From NCBI GenBank assembly GCA_009746045.1, contig RPFO01000065.1:7310862-7374861 (forward strand): DNA of 64,000 nt, written 5' to 3'. The stretch comes from Mesostigma viride (taxonomy: Eukaryota > Streptophyta > Mesostigmatophyceae > Mesostigmatales > Mesostigmataceae). The translations under genes and the position numbers were made by a program. The notes beneath the pieces were generated by a model. It saw nothing but the letters and a program-made list of their open reading frames with translations, was not told the DNA's origin and did not search any database. Shown here piece by piece: positions 42,386-56,100 of the stretch (position 1 is the first letter of the stretch; each line of letters begins with the position of its first letter).

Positions 42386-43700
42386 CCCGGGCCATGCATG
42401 CGGGCGGTGCGGCACAAATACCTGCAAATTAGCCAAAATTAGTCAGCCATGGTTTTAAAAGTAAGCTAATGGAATTTTAAGGCATGGTAAAACCAGTCCT
42501 GAAAAGCTAGCAGCCCAGTTTTATCGCGTGTAGACTGTTTGCTTTCTCGACATTTTGTTCGGACGCGAGTGCATTATCACGGGAAGCATTACGATTGGTA
42601 CGTGAAGCCTCTGCTCTATGACGGGAAGGCATCTGGCGTTGCTGCAACTGGAATCAGGCCAGTGCCATGTTCGGCACCGTGCACGCGGAAATAAGGCGCC
42701 GTCACGTTAGATAGCACTGCTGAGGACGAGCTGCGCCTGCCTGCTCATAGTTACCGAGTTTTTCTCGCATCGCACTGCATTATTGCTGGCCAGACTTTGC
42801 TGCCTTTATGCCCGACAGATTGGTTCACGAACCGTTTTAATTTGCTGCGTGCGTGGCTCCTGCCCTTCCATGGCAATGTTTGCAATTTCGCACTTTTTCG
42901 TTGTGATTGTTGGCACATACTACACAGCCATGCACATGACATACTGCATGAAGGTCGCAAAGTTAGGTTTAGTTTCTGCTTGTAAATCCTGACGTTATTG
43001 CTTCACACACGCTTCCTTGCAATGAAGGCCCTGGCCGAAGCTCGTTGCTTGCCAAAGCCTTCCTGTGTTGAAGAGCGGTTCTCAGTGGGCACATGACAGA
43101 GACGTTGCCAGGCATTGTAAGATTTCCAACCACACGCTTGTCCTGTAACCATGCAATTCATTCCATTTGCGTTATGAAGCTGGCAGCTTGTGAGCCTGCA
43201 ACCATTAATTGCAGTTTGGCACATGTTACAACAAGAAGGCTCCTTGAATTAAGGCTGCTTTCTCGCTTATTTTTGCTGATGCTACAGGCAACTTTGGACT
43301 TTACACGAACTTGAGTCCCACCCGCATCCAGCCCCCCCAATCATCCATCCACTCCGTCCCTACCCACCCAATTATACCACCGTCTTCCCGCCCACTCTTG
43401 AACTAATCAGCCCAACCCCCCAGCCCAAGACACAGGCAAATGCCCATGTAGCCACCCATGTGCGCGTGCGAAGAGACACTCAACTAGCTAGGCTGCATAT
43501 ACGTGCCATGGGGGCATAACAGGTGCATGGGCGCAGGTGCACATGCAGGCCCGCAGGCATGCACACAAGCAGGCAGACAGGCTGACAGATGGGTGGGCAG
43601 TAGGCGGGTGGCAGACTTGCAGGCGGGCAGGCGGGAGGATGGGCAGAACGTTGGGTGGACAGGCGAGTAAGAAGGTCGTTGGGTCCAAGCAACCAGTTTA
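42386..43700. other. Interior of the inverted-end transposon, no gene recognised
   Basis: Short open frames only. One spot at about 43288-43311 reads AG/ATLDFTRT after a splice-like CTACAG, echoing the start of the unrecognised exon at 33150. It is otherwise unremarkable. Confidence 0.4.
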
Positions 43701-43732
43701 TTGGTGATGGATTAATGTATGTGGCGCATGTG

Positions 43733-44480
43733 TGCAAGTCTGCCTGTGTTTGTGTGGGATTGTATGCATGTGCACGTGTGCTCGTGGGTGTGTGCACATT
43801 TGTGTGCATGTGTGTTCTGACGACGATGTGTGTGTTAGTGTGTGCGCATGTGTTAGCGTGCATGTGCGCACGTGGGTGTGTGCATGTGTGCATGTGTGCA
43901 TGTGTGCGTGTGTGCGTGTGTGCGTGTGTGCATGTGTGCATGTGTGCGTGTGTGCGTGTGTGCGTGTGTGCATGTGTGCGTGTGTGCGTGTGTGCATGTG
44001 TGCATGTGTGCGTGTGTGCGTGTGTGCGTGTGTGCGTGTGTGCGTGTGTGCGTGTGTGCGTGTGTGCGTGTGTGCGTGTGTGCGTGTGTGCGTGTGTGCG
44101 TGTGTGCGTGTGTGCATGTGTGCGTGTGTGCGTGTGTGCGTGTGTGCATGTGTGCATGTGTGCGTGTGTGCGTGTGTGCGTGTGCTAGTGTGCGTGTGTG
44201 CGTGTGTGCGTGTGCTAGTGTGCGTGTGTGCGTGTGTGCGTGTGTGCGTGTGTGCGTGTGTGCGTGTGTGCATGCGTGCATGTGTGCATGTGTGCATGTG
44301 TGCATGTGTGCATGTGTGCATGTGTGCATGTGTGCATGTGTGTATGTGTGTGCGTGTGTGCATGTGTGTGTGAACATTTGTGTGCATGTGTAGTACGTGG
44401 GCGTGTGGGCGTGTGTGTGTGAACATTTGTGTGCATGTGCAGTATGTGGGCGTGTGTGTGTGTGCATGTGTGTGTGCTGG
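43733..44480 (+). repeat. TGTGCG / TGTGCA array
   Basis: About 750 bp of alternating TGTGCGTGTGTGCATG-type units, nearly pure purine-pyrimidine alternation. Open frames on both strands result from the repeat. Confidence 0.95.
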
Positions 44481-45494
44481 GGGGTAGGATGGATAGGGAA
44501 AACAAAGAGTGAAAAATGCAAGGTGTGGGGGAGTTCAATGTTTCACCTCGCGGCAAAAGTCATTGTGCCTGCCGCGTGTATTGACAAGCAGCTGTGGGCA
44601 CGGTTGCAGCAAGTGAGTACACGCCAAGGGCCTAGACGGTTCATGCACTAGCACACAGCCAGTGGGACGAAACATCTGCACATATAACTTGGGTTCATCA
44701 ATTCTGCACATTACCGGCTTGGGTTCATCAACTGAATTCTGCACCTTACACTTGCATGGCTCATGGTTTCAATCGCTGCTCAATTGACAGAAAATGCACA
44801 GGCCATCAACATTCAGATATGTTAATCCTGAAAAGTGACCTTCCACACCAGGAGAATGAAGGTCGATGCTGCTTTGACGCATGAGCCTAATCCACGTGCT
44901 CTCGGAGGTCTCCACCTCGGCAGGAGCACCTGCAGGCGTCGTGGCTCGCTTACCTCAAGCAATATGCGCATGCTGAAAGCTACCGGGGTCTATGCAGAGT
45001 TACATTATCGGCCCGGACAAAGCACATCTTAAACCTTTCTCGGCAACGAAGCTCTGAGCAGCGCTATATTGTCGTGGCCGGACTTCAATGTCGCCATTAA
45101 AATGTCAAAAGCTGTTTGATTCGTCCAAGGAAAATGCGTGCATGGTAGACAGATAATAAGATGCCCGGGCGTATAGACATGACAAGCAACTGCTTAGATG
45201 GCGCTCCTCGCGTTTTCCCTCGACTCAGTTCGTAATGGCGCCTAATCCAATGCAGCAAATGCACATGGGTGTGACCAGAATACAGAGCCTAGTGCACGCG
45301 GCAATATTGTTTGGTCTGTCGCACAATTGCTGTTGTGTTTGCAATTATTCTGCTCGCTCAGATGCAGGATTAACTTCGGCTTGATTTCTTAATTACCCTC
45401 GTGTGCAGGTCATACGGCTGACATTCCTCTAGCTTTCGTACAGTAGCCATGGCTGAATTTTGCTTCCAGGTACTGAACAAGTGAACACGGCCTG
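44481..45494. other. Interior of the inverted-end transposon, no gene recognised
   Basis: Contains a short duplicated phrase CTTGGGTTCATCAA (about 44690 and 44720). No coding region is recognised. Confidence 0.4.
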
Positions 45495-45738
45495 CACCTC
45501 GACCCCCGAAGACGTAAAGGCATTACGTCGGAGTTTACGTACAGATCTGTCATTAAAAAACAGATCTGCATATACGCCTAGCCATCTGTATTTTTCGGGC
45601 CCTAACTTTACAGATCTGTCAAAAGCCCTATATGGAAATAAACTAACACCCATTTCACCGGAAAAAACCTGAAATTTCAAAATCCAGGGGCTCATGATCT
45701 TAAACCTGAGAATCTTAAACGTGGGGCTGGCGGTGTAG

Positions 45739-47140
45739 TGGATATAATAATGCTGACAGTGAAGACTGAAAGAGCCGTGAGCCCGTGACGCATGACGCAC
45801 ACGTATTTGCAGTACTACTGTACCGTATGTCAGTCAGTCATCAGTCAGTTGGATCCCAGTAAATATGTGCCACGGCGTGCCACCGTGCCAACTGCCACCG
45901 ACAATTGTTGTGTCAGGGTGAACCGAACCGGAACCGAACGGTCGTCAGTCAGTTTTCGTCAGTCAGTTTCTGAGCCATCGAAGCTCGTCTGCACGTCGAA
46001 CGTCGCTAGTCGCAGTCAACTGAAGTCGAAAGTCGCTCGCAGTTATTTTTTTTGCTGTGATAACTGTATTCCCACGCCGGTTACCCGACAGAGTTCTACG
46101 ATGACACCGGTGTCACAGGCCTGGGCTTTTCGCATAATCTGGTACCTATCGATGAAATGTGAGTCACCTCTGTTGTGTTGCTTGAAATCCATTAAAATAG
46201 TCAAGATACCAAAATGGAAATGTTGAAGGTCGAGTATGGATTCTACCGGAAGCACGTGGATTCGCGTTCACGTTCCTCTGACAGGCGTGGGAACTCACAA
46301 TTAGTACAACAATAAACTGCTGCCAAATGGCGTGCATGGGGATTTACGGCACCAAGGCGCATCGTCTGGCAACAGTATAATTTCCTCGAAGTCTCAGGCA
46401 CAGTTGCAACTCGCTGGCAGTACGTGAAATTTTCGGGTATACGATACTGCCGGAACTTGCAGGCAGTACGTACGTAGACGTCGGCGCATAAAATATTATA
46501 CATGGGCAACCGCGAATGCGTGGTGAAATTTTCTAGAATCGGATCCATTTCCGAGCGCCGCCCTTTCCTCGGTGAAAAGCTACAGGAGGGCCTGAGGATA
46601 GTGTAGACAATGTAGCTAGTTTAATTTTCTATAGTTTGATTAATTACCCATTTCACTAGCTAGATCTGGCCGCGGCTGGACTAGTGCAGGCACTAGCTAG
46701 CTGGCCATGGCAGATGTCATGCTTCAAACCTTCCAGCTGCAGCCGAATATATTGATAACTGTGGACCCGTTATTGGGCATAAACGGAAGGAGAAGGGTGT
46801 GTTTGGTCTACAGCCAAATTAAATGTGTTCTTGTGCACACCGTCCAAAATCATGATCAGTTAGAAAGTCTTTCATTGCAGTAATTTGTTCATTTTGACAT
46901 GATGATTCGATCGGTTGGCATGGCCGCTGGAAAGAATATGCAGGCCTCACACCGTTTCACCGGTCGACCGGCATGCAAGCTGGTAAAGGCCAACTGCCTT
47001 TGCCAGCTCTTGATTTTTGTGGGCGCGGCAAATTGGCAGTTTAGCCGCCGAGCTGTGGTCCCATCTGCAATTGCCCTGGTCGGGATCAGTACATTCCTGG
47101 CGGCCATGGAGAAAACGGGATAGTATAAGCCGGTGTAATA
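45739..47140 (+). other. Upstream region of the IP3R-like gene
   Basis: 1.4 kb without a recognised gene. It has a cluster of GTCAGTCAGT words (about 45830-46030) and a phrase TCCCACGC-GGTTA-CCGACAGAGTT at about 46070 that repeats one at 39290. That phrase therefore flanks the 39393-45738 transposon. The promoter of the IP3R-like gene must lie in its distal part. Confidence 0.45.
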
Positions 47141-50100
47141 ATGGCCCAAGATGCATCCATCCTGATGCACCTAAAATATGGAGATCAGTGCACCTTTGAG
47201 AACATTGACAGCTCTGGGTAAGTGCGCATGCGGGAAAGCGATTTCCGGTGTATTTGATACCATTCTTGCTGAAATGTGAGATTTTGTCAATGAATCTGAG
47301 AGTGCAATCGTCCAATTTCGCATCTGTACTTCTGGGTCTTTTCATGGCTGCAATAGTGTTCTCAGTTTTGCGCCAAACGTGGCCCTTGCTTGTTGTGCTT
47401 CCCTTACACAGATTCATCTCCGTCACCCGGGCAGTCTCCATTCATGCCCCTGGCTACAATTTTGAGCTTAAGAAAGGCGATGAAAGGAAGCTTCCCAATG
47501 CCTTTGAGCTTCAAGTTGAAGCTCTCAGCAAAGGCGTTTCCATGCCACGCATTCTCAGCAATTGTGTCTTTGAGGTGAGTTTGAAGTGGCCGCAGTACTT
47601 TTTCTTCATGTATCAGTCTACTATGTAACTGTATGTCTATGATAGTTACATGCCTGAAATTGTCATGGATGCAAGTGACATCTAACTGTTCGAACAGTTA
47701 GATTCATTCTACTGTATCAGTGCTTTAATGACGCTTTTGGTAGAGATTGTGAAATATTTGGAATGATTAAGAAAATATGAAAGGTGTGCACTCAGAGAGA
47801 AGATGTGCATTTGAAATGCGAAAGATTTAGCAGTTATTGTTGTATACGTTTCTTGTTTTTGGTCCATTGGAGTTCCTTTCCACCAAGAGAAACATTTATG
47901 TTACATTTTTTTTGTGCTAGGCTTTATACGCACAGCCCATACCACACCTTCAAACTCAGTGCACATCATCATCAAGTTGGTTAAATTGTAGCACGTACCA
48001 TGCTGGGGGCCCAGTATACTCGAACAAAAGGTGTTGCCCCTCTTAGCAGCGTGGGTGGATGGGTGGGTGGGTGGGTGGGTGGGTGGGTGGGTGGGTGGGT
48101 GGGTGGGTGGGTGGGTGGGTGGGTGGGTGGGTGGGTGGGTGGGTGGGTGGGTGGGTGGGTGGGTGGGTGGGTGGGTGGGTGGGTGGGTGGGTGGGTGGAT
48201 GGGTGGGTGGGACTGCTGAAAAGAGGCCCCCCTACGTCCCCTACACCACTCTATGTACTGACTGCCTGTATGTTGCAAAATACGGGTACGGGTATGTTAA
48301 AACGGGCTTTAAAATACGAGTATATATGTGTGGGGTTTAATAAATACGCGGGCCTAAAATAAGCGACCGCGTTTCTAATTGAAGGGGTTTAGGGCGCGCA
48401 TCCACGTGGAAAACACTTGCAAGCATTGATAGTAAGTAGTAACTATATATAGTAAGTAGTAGTTTCATGGTATTCATGGCTTGCATGCAGTCAACCATGT
48501 CAACCATGGTTAGCTAAGCACATTTTAATCTTGTCACATCATCATAACAAGGGCATGCTCAAATAAACCAATGTGCAATCATTGGTGGCAGCTCACTGTC
48601 TAGATGCAGTCACATGAATGCAACATCTCCAATATGATCATCAGCAAAACACTTCTTTCCCTGCATGATAAAAATGTTAAGAAACCATGGGCGGCCACTC
48701 AGCTTCTGAGCGCTGTGATGCCGCTGTGAAGTTCTAAAGGGTGCGGCACTCTTACACAACAAGAACGCCCAAAAAGAACGCAAAAGACTTCGAACGACAA
48801 CTGCTCGTAGATGAAAGCACTGAAAGCAGATCACGTAATCGCCACAAATCTATACCTTGACATCATAAATCCCTCGCCCAGGCGAGCAACAACGGCCGTT
48901 CTTCTACGATGAAAATGGCAGGCACGAACTGTGCACGCCTCAATAGTTAGTTACCGAAAATGGCCGTAAATTTGGAATAACGCACCTGTTCTGTTTAGAA
49001 TCCGATGCTATCAATACTAATTAATGCTTCCTTAACGGGCAGAACCCCCCCCGGAACCGCGCATTTACTGCTGCTATCATGAATTCTATTTCATGACCAG
49101 AAAATGCAGAGTTTCCCCCATGCCGATGGCATAAAAAGAAAGCAGAGATATTACGAACCAGCTATTCTCCGCCACAATCCAACATCATTTACTCATCGTC
49201 TTCAACATTCGAGCATTTGGTTTGCATTTCTCTCGCCCTACGTTGCTAATTTCGCCATATGGCCACTCAGACTCGCAAGTACAGTGGCCCGCGCACCTTG
49301 CACCCAACTTCAAGCAAGCCAGCTTTTAATTCCTAGGCCCAAGGCAAACATTTTCCCGCGGACGGGGAAGTAAACACCGCGCCAAAGAACCTACTAAGGC
49401 GCCGCGCTGCCCGCTGGTAGCCTGGTACCCCCCAAAATTTTCCAAGTCCAAGTCGCGTATTTTTATGGAAAATACGCGTACCTAAAAACACGCGTATTTT
49501 ATCCGCGGCGTTAAGTACGTGTACCTACGTATTTTATTCAAATCGCACGGCGTATCTAACAACATGGCCATCACAGTTGCGCCACGCCGGACAGCTGGTG
49601 CATGCAGGTACCAGGTCTAGTGATGTAGGTCAGAAGCTAACTAGGCCTGGAACCACACTCAACGTCGGCACAAAAAGGCCGGCCGGTGCAGTACCCTCGT
49701 GACAAGCGCTAGTATTACGCTACCTACAGCTGGCCGGTCCCCTTTCAGCCCGTCCACGTGTCATATATAAAATGAGCGAAGCTCAACAATTAATACATTA
49801 TTTTCCTGTTTTTGGTCCATTGAAGTTCTTCCCAACAAGAGAAACTTTTATTTTACATTTTTGTGTGCTCTAAGGCTTTATATGTACAGCCTATACCACA
49901 CCTTCAAACTCAGTGCACATCATTATCAAGTTCAATGGTTATACGTACTGTAGCACCATGCTGGGGGCCCAGCATACTCGAACGCAAGGTGCTGCCGCCA
50001 CACCTCCTACCTGGCCGCCAAGGTCGTCGCCAGCCTAGGTGCCGAGTTTCTTTCCGCCTATGGCCCCCCTCCTGCACGCTGGCAGCCGTGGCTTTACTGC

Positions 50101-53100
50101 CGCCCCGGCTGTGTGGCCGCTACGGTTTCCCGGCGAACGCAGGGCGGCCCCCATGTCGTTCCCCCTATTAGGGGGGCGGTTTCCAGCGGCTGCTCATTAG
50201 GACTTACGCCCCCGGACCGTTTCTCACAAGCCCAGGATCCATTGCCAGCCCCACGGTCCCCTGAGGCTGGGATTTCCCGGCGTTGAAGCAATTGTGGCGA
50301 TAGGCCCTCTACCCTACCGAGACGTTCGCTTGGATGGAACTGATTAGCCAAACGCCCCTACCACGGCTTGTGATTTGGTATAGGAAAAATTTATGGCATA
50401 GATACGCCCGTGGACCTTGCAGAACCGTCGAACTCCTTATTGTCTTTCCCATAACGCATCATATAGGATAAAAACAAAGGCGATAAAACAGCCAGAATTT
50501 CAGCCCCGCCAGGCGACCATTCTTTGCTGAAAAACTGGGCAATGATGAAGAGCGTGCTCCTCCCACCAGGATTTGCTCCAGCCTCGCATGGATGATCCTT
50601 CCCTACACTGCCGTCTGGCCACAGGCCGAAGATCGGGTCCGCTGCCAGGCTCCCAGTGGCAGTTATGGGCTACCCTGGCACCCCGCGCAAGCCATCTCCA
50701 CGCTTTAGGCAGATTTGCCTCCACATGTGATTCTTTCCACCGTAGCCGCTGGCCCTGTCCTGTATGGCTCCTTCCCCGACATTGTCCGACTAAAAAACGC
50801 AGCTCCCCCAGTGTCAGGAAGCTGCTTGCCGCACCCAGGGGTAGAGGGAAATCCGATCGTCAGTGGGCCCAGCGCCAGAAATCACACCCTTTTACTCAAA
50901 TCGTAGAGCCCCCCAGCCACCAACCATTACCGCGGCCTGTATTGGTTGGTGGCGAACATAAAGAATTTTATTCTAGGCCTCTCCACGCCCGGAGAGGCCG
51001 ATAGCATCGTCGTACATTCAGCGCAGCCGCCATGGCGGCCAGCCGACTTTGCCAGCAAATGCTGGGATGAAGTTGCGAAGCTGAAAAGAGGCCTCCCTAC
51101 GTCCCCTACATCACTCTAAGTACTGACGAGTATTCACATTGCGCCACGCAGGCCTGCCGGCTGGCGCAGGTACAAGGTGTACTGACTGCCCATCACAGTT
51201 GCGCTACGCCTGGCGGCTGGCGCAGGTACAAGGTCTAGTGACGTACGATAGAAGCTAGTAACACAGGCTTGGACTTCGGAACCACACTCAGCGTTGGCAC
51301 AAAAAGGCCGGCCAGTGCAGTGCCCTCGTGACAAGCGCTATAGTATTACGCTACCTACGGCAGGTCGGTCCCCTTTTAGCCCGTCCACGTGTCATATATG
51401 AAATGAGCGAAGCTCAACAACTGTTGGTGTCAACTAGCTGCTGCATGGTACTCGTGATCAAGTTGCATGATCTATATCACTTATACATTAGATAGCTGGC
51501 TGCATGGTACTCGTGATCAAGTTGCATGATCTATATCACTTATACATTAGATAGCTGGCTGCATGGTACTCGTGATCAAGTTGCATGATCTATATCACTT
51601 ATACATTAGATAGCTGGCTGCATGGTACTCGTGATCAAGTTGCATGATCTGTATAACTTATACATTAGATAGCTGGCTGCATGGATTTCCCCACCTTTTT
51701 TCTTGAATCACAGTAATAATGTTTATGCCAGTCTCTTGTGTGTGAATCAACTGTCAACACGCTCTGTAGGTTAGGTAAGCATTTGCATATGTGATACCTT
51801 TAATACTTTATTTACTTACTGCCAAACTCTTGTATACATTCTTTTTTAGTTAGGTAAATTTTGCCTTGAAAGGTGTCTCGAGCTATTAAAGGAAATCTGC
51901 AGCGTCGTTAGGAGATAATGCAGAAGAACTTTGGAAGGAGACGTGCTAGGGTATGGATTTGGGAAGGAGACGGGCTAGATTGCACATCTGCGTCGTAGCA
52001 GATATGCAATCTAGAGCATGCATCATTGGTACTCTTGTCTGGTGTTGAAACTTTTTGAATATCATTCTTTCTTCGTTAGATTTATGTAATGCTGGCAATG
52101 TGGATTCTTATTATTGACCTTTTTACTTAATTATGCTGGCAAGTCTAAATGCGTGTATGTTACTGGAGTATCCTTGACCCGTATTTGGCTCACGTCACTC
52201 CCACTATCATGCATGCACCGCTGCACAAAAGCAGTTCCTTAGAATTATACAGGACATGCGTTTCTCATGTTTGCCCCTTCGAAATTGTCATGACTGTGTT
52301 ACATCGAGAATTTTGTTCTCATAGCAGCAGCAAAGCGAGTCAAGTTTCGGCACACCAGTAGCCACTGTTCAGTCCCGGCGTTGACCGTACTGAGCGCAGT
52401 TCAGCTATGGTTATTGGCAGTTCAACCAACCTCGCAGCTAGCGAAAGAAAAAGTTGACTGGAAATCACATATTACGCCTGTCCTGTGATTCATGTCGCAT
52501 TTATCAAATGCTTTTAGGCAGTAAACACATACATGTAGGGGACGGGGTGGGGTATTCAGCCATTTCGTACCGCAAGTCAGGCCCCTGCCTTACAGCCTCA
52601 GCTACAGTTGGAGGTTGGTGAATTCAATGCCTGCTATGCTGTGCAGGGGCGTAGCCTGCTATATAGTAATCAGAGCTCAAGCGCGAACACTACATTTGCT
52701 GGGTGCCTTGAGCTCATGCCCCAGCTACAAGCAAGTAGACAACCAAGTTTTTAGATCTGAGGCTTTAAGATGGCTGATGATTTATACTAATTCAGAATGT
52801 TTTCTTGTGACGGGCACACCTTGTCTCCTTCTATGCCGTGCGGGAGTTCCCCGACTATGGTGTCTGGTGTTTGTATCACTCACTGACAGACAGTGGCTTT
52901 GATTTGAAATAGCTGTGCAGTTGAAGGAGCATAGACGGTAGTTGATTTCTTCAGTAGAAACTTGGTAGAAAATGCCATGACGTTGCCCCAGTTGACTTGC
53001 GCTGCTTTCCATGCCGGGTTTCATATTTCCTGAACCGGGCTCACCGTCGAGTTCCTGTTTCTACTGCATTCAAATGCAAATGTCCTGCAGATTCTCCCAA

Positions 53101-56100
53101 AGCAGCAGTACGCGGCACAGAAGGCATTTACCAAGGAGCTAGCCAAGTTTAACCTGCAGCGAGAGACATGGCGCGGGTCCATCGAAGAGGATAAGCAAGG
53201 AGTCACCCCCAAGGCCGCTTTGGGTCCAGAAGCGCACAGGCAGTCAACGCCCATCCATCAGGCAGCCCAGAGCAGCCTTGCGCTGCGGGAAGCAGCAGAG
53301 AAGGCAGAGCAGTCACATAACAAAGGTGCATTTTTTGGTGGTTTATCATGCACATTGAGTGGGAAGATCGCTTTTGTGCTGTTGCGGGTTGTCCTGCCTG
53401 CTGGCGGAATACGAGCAGGCCTGTATAGAGACCTTGTGGCCATTCCATCTAACGTTATTAAGCACGAAGGAGCGTAGCATGTTTGCAATTCGGGGGCAGA
53501 GGGAGGGCACAGGCTGTGGTTTAGGGCATGTGCCGAAGAAGAAATGGAGTGTCAAAATGGGAGGTAGGGGGGAAGAGGCTGAATCTCACTTCTGGCAAAA
53601 TGTGGGATAGATTTGCCCTTTCTTGGCATTCAACCAAAAATTTCCTCAGTCTCCATGTGCCCTTAACCATGTCGCTAAATTGCAGCCACAGGTTAGTAGG
53701 CATCAAGATTTGCATCAGAGTCTGCAATGTCGAGCCGGGAAGTTTGGGGCTTGCAGTGCTGGCCATGTCAAGGACTGCAATTCACGCTCAATGGATACAA
53801 CGTGTTTAATGCACTCGTTCTTTGCCTGCAATTTCGGGGCCCGCAGTGGAATACGCGCAATCCGTGGGGATCGCGGTGCTGTTCGGCCAGGTGGTGCAGC
53901 TGTACCATCCAGGGACCAACTCCTTTGTCACGCTGAAGAATGCGCGTGCTGCTCTGGAGCGCAACCACATGCGTGTGGTGGCACTTGTGGGCGGTGATGA
54001 GGGCTCCTGGTTCCTGATCCAGCCGGCCTACAAGATCAAGGTACGAGGATGGTCTTCAGGGATATGCTCACGGTTTCTTCTGCTTCTTAGTTCATGTTGA
54101 TTCGCACCAGGAGGGGGGCAGGGGCAAAATTTTGTCACATCTATAGTTTACTGAATAACTTTCTCTAGACCTATATGCTTAGATTGTCACCCAAGACATC
54201 TGGCCAGAAAACAGAATAGAATCGATAACATGCCACAGGGATGACAATAAGGGTACGTGGGAGAGGGCATTGCCAGCACTGAGATCATTCCTTGTGCTGA
54301 GGTCTCGGCTTTCTAAGCATGAGCATTTTGTGACCGTTTACTTATCGTATGTGAGATAGCCATTTTGCATGCTCTTTAGTCAAATCCTACTCGCCACTTA
54401 CTTTGAGCCTGGGCAGTGGTTTTTTGATCTCCTAAAGTTTTCTATCTAATACTTCCTCAGGTGGATGGCGAGAAGGTGGCATTTTGGGACGCCGTCACTT
54501 TCTCCAGCGTCAAGTTTCCTGGCGTCAGGTGTGTGAGACAGGAGCTTGAAACTCGCAAGGAGGGTAACTTAATGACCATATTTGAGTGCATTTAGCTTTC
54601 ACGATACAGTAGTAAATACTTCAGTAAGCTAGAAAATGAAATTCTAGTGTGTCTCAGTGCTAATGGTAGGCAGATTCTAGTTTTGTTTAGTGCTTTTAGT
54701 CCAAGGAGGACTTGGTTGTATTTGGCAGAAGCATCCATAGAACCATTAGGATAGGATTCTGTGACTTGCATTATCATATAGATATGCATGCACATATGTT
54801 TAAGCATATTATCATAAAGACAAGAAAAATTCAATGGCTCTGCCGCACATATGGAGGGGTGGTGGGACGTGCTAAAGTCTTCTAAGATATTAAATGGTTT
54901 CTTTAGATATTGAAGGCTTGTTCAAGATGGGATGCATTTTAGTGATATATTTGTCTTCCTCACTTTTCATGACCTAAACGACACAACCATTCTGCTTGTG
55001 TTGCCTCTCATAACAAATGTGCCCATGACAAATCACAGCTTGAGAGTGTCTGACCTCGCTGACTCGGTGGCCCAGAAGTCAAGTGCTGTGTACGTCAAGT
55101 CCGTCCATGAGGTGGGTATGCCACTCCTTTTGAAACGACGGTGCGATGGTCTGACTTGTAAGTTTGCTATCGCGTACGAATTCAGTTTTGGGGGATGCAG
55201 CTATCAGCGCAAAATTTCGGTGGAAAGTGGCCTTCTGTCATTTTTCTTTATGATAGTAAGTATGTGACTGTGAGGAAATTCATATGGTCCCCAGATGGCT
55301 ATCCCTGCCGCTACCCAAATACCCAATGCCATAACGATCGAGAATTGATTTAGTTCGTGCTAAGCAATTGTACTGACAGTGACAGTCCCAAGTATCCTTT
55401 CTTCTCACCCACATGCATGCTAAATCGTATGCATGACGAGGATGCACGGAGAATTCCGTGGACAGCTTCAGCACGCACGGATTTTTTTTTTCTTTTGCGC
55501 TCCTATGTTGTCTTTGTCAGGTCGGTAGCTTTCTTTTGACAGCCCATTGGTATGGAATTTCTATATCACATGTCCTTGCTTTATGTGCCCCTGTCAATGT
55601 GCAGGTGTGTGGCTCCAAAACCCCCACCCCGCTGAAGCTACTGCCCTATGCAGTCCACCACAGCCTCATCCCTCGCTCCAGCCTGGTGCTGCATGGCGGA
55701 CAGACCATCCTGCTGCGGCACAGGTGATCACCATCACTTGAGCATTGAGCAGGGTTGTGCTGGTATCCTTGTACCTTGCTATTAAGTTTTGCCTCCCTCT
55801 GGGGTGTTTTAACTCAAGTAGTTGGGTTTAAATGAATGTAAAAAATGTCGAATCTTTCCTGCACACCTAATTTGGGCTGTCCAGTCTGAACGCTGGTGTG
55901 GTTTCCTGTCAACAGTCCAACTGATAAAAATGCGGTCAAGTTTGGTAGTGTGCTCGTGAATGATTCGCTGCTGGGGATAAGTTGCATATTTAAAGATTTA
56001 AAATAAGTGAGGCGATTCAGGCCTTGAAGACATTGACACGTTGAGACTACCCAGGCTGGAGCAATGCTCCCCTGCCCGGCCTACTTAGCATGCCATGTGG

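Larger units (their letters stand above)
39393..45738. mobile_element. DNA transposon with long inverted ends, left end split by a LINE
   Basis: The outer ends CTACACCGCCAGCCC (39393-39407) and GGGCTGGCGGTGTAG (45724-45738) are exact inverted copies, each followed inward by ACGTTTAAGATT. Further in, 42240-42385 and 45495-45645 are ~145-bp inverted copies sharing GACAGATCTG, AGTTAGGGCCCGAAAAATAC and AGATGGCTAGGCGTATATGC. On the left, the two parts of the terminal repeat are separated by a LINE (39635-42174); on the right they are contiguous. GATCTTAAACCT words recur inside both ends. The ~3.1-kb interior has no recognised transposase. No target duplication is clear. Confidence 0.68.
47575..53090 (+). 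other. Intron 2 of the IP3R-like gene, 5.5 kb, repeat-filled
   Basis: Donor GAG/GTGAGT at 47575 and acceptor TGTCCTGCAG before 53091, phase 0 on both sides. It holds a 24-bp palindrome, a GGGT array, TTAA element F, two pairs of duplicated segments and a 59-bp tandem repeat. All other introns identified are under 2 kb. Confidence 0.78.

Noticed and set aside
43480-44556. His-Thr/Cys-Val rich frames
   Set aside because: Translation of the TGTGCG/TGTGCA array on both strands.
51437-51683. CRISPR-like array of 59-bp units
   Set aside because: The whole unit is repeated, with no unique spacers; it is a minisatellite in an intron.
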